Below are positions 15,526 to 17,502 of a stretch of 17,502 bases of DNA, piece after piece. Below the pieces are notes generated by a model. The model saw nothing but the letters and a program-made list of their open reading frames with translations. It was not told the DNA's origin and ran no database searches. Position 1 is the stretch's first letter, and every line of letters starts with the position of its first letter. The stretch is taken from contig CASFXO010000061.1 of assembly GCA_949298665.1 (NCBI GenBank), positions 1 through 17,502 on the forward strand, read 5' to 3'. Source of the DNA: an uncultured Lentisphaeria bacterium. Its GTDB lineage: Bacteria > Verrucomicrobiota > Lentisphaeria > Victivallales > Victivallaceae. The position numbers and the translations under genes are program-made.

Positions 15526-15996
15526 TCAGGCGCACAGCGGGTCCGGTCCGGCGCGCACGATATGATGGTCAGCCAGAAATTTTCTCAGATAGGAAGGAAT
15601 ATTGCATTGCAGCGCATAGCGGCGGAAACACTGCCACCGGCATCGCAGCTGTGGAGTTTCCGGTATCGTCGCCGCAGCGGGTGACCGGGGTTGCGGCCGC
15701 GGATATTTGCCGGCCCCGGAGGTACCAGAAGGTCGATGATCCCAGCTTGTCTGGTTCCGCGCCGTGCCGCGTTCCAGTCGGGCGCGACCGTCGAAGGTTT
15801 CCGCAGCCTGTGGTTGTTCTTCGGGGATCGTGGCGTTCAGTCCACTCGAATCCGGAACGGCTGCTGCGGCGGGCATTCCAGTGTTTTGCAGGGGGGACGA
15901 CGGCACGGAAAAATATGCAAGTCCCCCGAGCAGCAGCCACAGCAGCAACATCGGGAAACCGAAGGATTTCTGAATGATTCGGTGCAAAGTTTCCAT
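15526..15996 (-). CDS. Hypothetical single-pass membrane-anchored protein
   Basis: A 156-aa protein of unknown function. Residues 1-14 (METLHRIIQKSFGF) are basic, 15-30 (PMLLLWLLLGGLAYFS) form one transmembrane or signal-anchor helix, 31-120 are Pro/Ala/Ser-rich and probably an extended periplasmic linker, and the C-terminal ~40 residues form a Cys- and Arg-containing segment (RCRWQCFRRYALQC, then SYLRKFLADHH). This is the layout of a small envelope protein with a C-terminal domain, but I cannot name that domain. No ribosome site precedes the ATG. Instead a promoter-like pair (TTGCAA, 17 bp, TATATT) would place the transcription start at the ATG itself, so the mRNA may be leaderless. An in-frame ATG at 16017 overlaps that spacer. 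The reading frame could be fortuitous in GC-rich DNA. Confidence 0.5.
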   Translation of the reverse strand: METLHRIIQKSFGFPMLLLWLLLGGLAYFSVPSSPLQNTGMPAAAAVPDSSGLNATIPEEQPQAAETFDGRARLERGTARNQTSWDHRPSGTSGAGKYPRPQPRSPAAATIPETPQLRCRWQCFRRYALQCNIPSYLRKFLADHHIVRAGPDPLCA

Positions 15997-16002
15997 TTGA
16001 AT

Positions 16003-16031
16003 AATATAAGCGCTCATTTGCGGATTTGCAA
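16003..16031 (-). promoter_or_regulatory. Sigma-70-like promoter, probably giving a leaderless mRNA
   Basis: On the minus strand TTGCAA (16031-16026) is followed by a 17-bp spacer and TATATT (16008-16003). The predicted start, seven bases after the -10, is the A of the ATG at 15996. The spacing is ideal and the local sequence is AT-rich compared with its surroundings. Confidence 0.5.
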
Positions 16032-16063
16032 CATCCGGCAGGGACAAGCGGGAATTTTTTCTA

Positions 16064-17023
16064 TCATCCGTTTCCGTCCCGATATACCTGGCAGGGTAAG
16101 TCTTTCGGCATCTGCGGCGGTGGTTCCGCCCGATCCCAGATCAACGGGCAGATGTCCAGCCGCGCGACGGCAATCAATTCCGCAGTGAGTTGCGGCTGGT
16201 GCGGCACCAGTCCCGGGGAATACCAGCCGCACTTGCGCAGTTCCCGCAGAAGGTAGAAAAAATGAAGCGTCTCCTGTATGGGCGTCATCGGCGGCAGGCG
16301 CAGGGAAAGCAGGAAATCGTCTCCACGCTCCCTGCGAACCCGGTTCCGGAACCGGCGGGCGCGGTGAAGCACCTCCGTATAGCCGGTGGTGCAGACCGCC
16401 GCTGTTTCAGCGGTGAAATGCAGGACCGCTCCGTCCAGAATGAACCGCCGGTCGGCGTATTCCCTCCATGCGTTCGAGTTGGAAACCGGGACCGCTGCTG
16501 GTGGTGGCTGGGGCGAGATGATCCAGACGAAGCGGGAAGCGCCACAGGCGAGGGCTGCTTCGGGATCGGTTCCCCGGTATTCCGTTGCGAACCGGATATG
16601 GTGGCCGCTCTGGAATTGTTCCTGGTTCCATCGGTTCAATGCAGTGATGGCTGCCTCTGCATTTGCGGGCAGCCGCAGTACCGGCGGAAAGGGGGCCGGA
16701 GGGTATTCCGCGTATTTCGGGGGAATACTCCATACCATCGGTTTGTTCCGGAGCGATGTGGGTGCGGCCCAGGGGAAGATTCGGCGCATGACGGCGGTAT
16801 TTTCCGAAGAATAGGGCATGACCAGGAGAAAACCGAGACGGGAACTGTGCAGGTCCCCTGTCAAACCTTCCGGAAAATGGCGGCGCATGGCGGCGGCGGC
16901 AACCCAGACGTTTGAATCATTATGTATGGCGGCGGCGAATACGCAATGTCCATATTCGACGATGGAAGCCGGGAGCGGGATAAGGTCCAGAGATTCAGCC
17001 ATGAGTGCGAGTTTTCTTTTCAC
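16064..17023 (-). CDS. Hypothetical protein, unrecognised family
   Basis: A 319-aa protein I cannot assign. It has no transmembrane helix or clear signal peptide, is rich in Pro, Arg and aromatic residues, and alternates helical and strand-like stretches (for example GASRFVWIISPQPPP about 184-198 and ETLHFFYLLRELRKCGWYS about 260-278). A GTG start is chosen because AGGA with 6-nt spacing precedes it; the alternative is an ATG seven codons downstream at 17002. The open frame runs upstream to 17317, through the tRNA gene, but that part cannot be coding. The opposite-strand ORF of 241 codons looks like a shadow. The gene reads away from tRNA-Ser, has a possible promoter at 17079-17106 and ends 67 nt before the next minus-strand ORF. 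It may be lineage-specific. I propose no function. Confidence 0.7.
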   Translation of the reverse strand: MKRKLALMAESLDLIPLPASIVEYGHCVFAAAIHNDSNVWVAAAAMRRHFPEGLTGDLHSSRLGFLLVMPYSSENTAVMRRIFPWAAPTSLRNKPMVWSIPPKYAEYPPAPFPPVLRLPANAEAAITALNRWNQEQFQSGHHIRFATEYRGTDPEAALACGASRFVWIISPQPPPAAVPVSNSNAWREYADRRFILDGAVLHFTAETAAVCTTGYTEVLHRARRFRNRVRRERGDDFLLSLRLPPMTPIQETLHFFYLLRELRKCGWYSPGLVPHQPQLTAELIAVARLDICPLIWDRAEPPPQMPKDLPCQVYRDGNG

Positions 17024-17078
17024 GTTCTTTCCTGTGCCTCCGCTGCTGAAAACGCCCCTGTGGAAAACTCTGTTATGG

Positions 17079-17106
17079 AATATGGTGCGGAAATGAAAAA
17101 ATTCAA
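17079..17106 (-). promoter_or_regulatory. Possible promoter of the 319-aa hypothetical gene
   Basis: On the minus strand TTGAAT (17106-17101), a 16-bp spacer and CATATT (17084-17079) lie about 55 nt upstream of the GTG start. Each hexamer matches consensus at four of six positions. Nothing else promoter-like was seen in 17024-17230. Confidence 0.35.
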
Positions 17107-17235
17107 GCTCAGGGCGTTTTTTTTCCGTATCCTCGGCGTCACTGCAGATGAGGGTGGTGCTGGCGAGCGGGTGCCTTCCCGAAGGCGTTGATTTTCCCTG
17201 TCTCCGGAAAATCCGGAAAAACCCTGATGACTCGC

Positions 17236-17263
17236 TTGCGAAAGCTGGAAATCGTGCTACATT
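17236..17263 (+). promoter_or_regulatory. Promoter of tRNA-Ser
   Basis: TTGCGA (17236-17241), a 16-bp spacer and TACATT (17258-17263) preceded by TGC, an extended -10. Transcription would begin about 15 nt before the mature tRNA 5' end, a normal distance for a tRNA precursor. Confidence 0.55.
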
Positions 17264-17284
17264 AAAATCAGTCTGACCACAGCG

Positions 17285-17374
17285 GGAGAGATGGCCGAGT
17301 GGACGAAGGCGCAACATTGGAAATGTTGTGTGGGGGTAACTTCACCGTGGGTTCGAATCCCACTCTCTCCGCCA
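17285..17374 (+). tRNA. tRNA-Ser (anticodon GGA)
   Basis: A 90-nt class II tRNA with encoded CCA. Acceptor stem GGAGAGA (17285-17291) pairs with TCTCTCC (17364-17370), followed by the discriminator G and CCA. The anticodon stem CAACA/TGTTG encloses the loop TTGGAAA, giving anticodon GGA at 17319-17321, which reads UCC and UCU serine codons. A long variable arm follows at about 17329-17346, and the T arm is GTGGG/CCCAC around TTCGAAT. All stems are intact, so it should be functional. AT-rich DNA begins immediately after the CCA. Confidence 0.97.
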
Positions 17375-17502
17375 TTTATTTTTCCCCTTCCAATTTCTGG
17401 TAAAAAGAGAATCTTTTATTCAAAAGCTCTAAAAGTCGTTGGCGTAAAGGGATTTGCGTAAATTGTTGAGGTGTGTTTGAAACACACTCAGAATCTGAAA
17501 AA
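17375..17502. other. AT-rich non-coding tail after tRNA-Ser
   Basis: This 128-nt stretch is about one-third G+C, in sharp contrast to the GC-rich remainder. It begins with a T-rich run (17375-17383) that may end tRNA transcription. It contains two GCGTAAA copies 14 nt apart (17442-17448, 17456-17462) and an inverted repeat GTGTGTT/AACACAC (17471-17477/17481-17487). No ORF is seen. It could be the edge of an element integrated at the tRNA, or simply a long AT-rich promoter region for a gene beyond the window. Confidence 0.4.

Noticed and set aside
15341..15535. Minus-strand ORF of 64 codons between the 156-aa gene and the 67-aa gene
   Set aside because: It needs a GTG overlapping the previous gene and no ribosome site precedes it; it runs through the inverted repeat at 15376-15398. 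Translation cannot be excluded but is not supported.
16190..16915. Plus-strand ORF of 241 codons opposite the 319-aa gene
   Set aside because: It has no good ribosome site and an irregular composition; the minus strand reads as a more convincing protein with a promoter and ribosome site.
17116..17125. T run on the plus strand in the gap before tRNA-Ser
   Set aside because: There is no stable hairpin before it and no plus-strand gene for it to terminate.

Overview
The window is GC-rich, densely coded bacterial chromosome, except for its last ~130 bases, which are only about one-third G+C. The gene set points to a Gram-negative bacterium of the PVC group, most likely a Lentisphaerota/Victivallales relative. 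The clues are a fused SecD-SecF, a MurA with Asp in place of the catalytic Cys, an ArnT-type transferase with a degenerate partner, an N-acylglucosamine 2-epimerase and an exported amidase. The taxonomic placement is inference; nothing here proves it.

Layout. (1) 28-3774, minus strand: a four-ORF chain that reads leftward from a divergent promoter region. It holds a 22-codon leader ORF, a degenerate ArnT-like membrane protein, an intact ArnT/GT83-family glycosyltransferase and a PmtA-like SAM methyltransferase. Every junction is a 1-4 nt stop/start overlap, so translation is probably coupled. (2) 3892-5169, plus strand: murA with its own TATAAT element and a terminator. (3) 5305-11495, plus strand: a likely operon of a predicted helical-toroid protein of unknown function, an AGE-family epimerase, an exported nitrilase-superfamily hydrolase, a TrxB-like reductase and a long periplasmic adaptor (MFP). 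It is closed by a 13-bp-stem terminator. (4) 11563-15336, minus strand: a 67-aa membrane protein overlapping a DUF368/PopT-type transporter, followed by secDF. (5) 15526-17023, minus strand: two unrecognised proteins, one apparently leaderless. (6) 17285-17374: tRNA-Ser(GGA), followed by AT-rich DNA running off the window.

The unifying theme is the cell envelope. MurA makes a peptidoglycan precursor. ArnT-type enzymes use undecaprenyl-phosphate-linked sugars, and PopT-type DUF368 proteins recycle undecaprenyl phosphate across the membrane. PmtA-like enzymes methylate lipid head groups, SecDF drives secretion, and the epimerase interconverts GlcNAc and ManNAc-type sugars.

No CRISPR array, insertion sequence, prophage gene or defence system was seen. 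The most interesting points are the coupled ArnT/pseudo-ArnT/methyltransferase chain with its leader ORF, the small membrane protein coupled to PopT, the Asp-type MurA, a suspicious G-rich segment in the active-site region of trxB, and the abrupt composition change after the tRNA.
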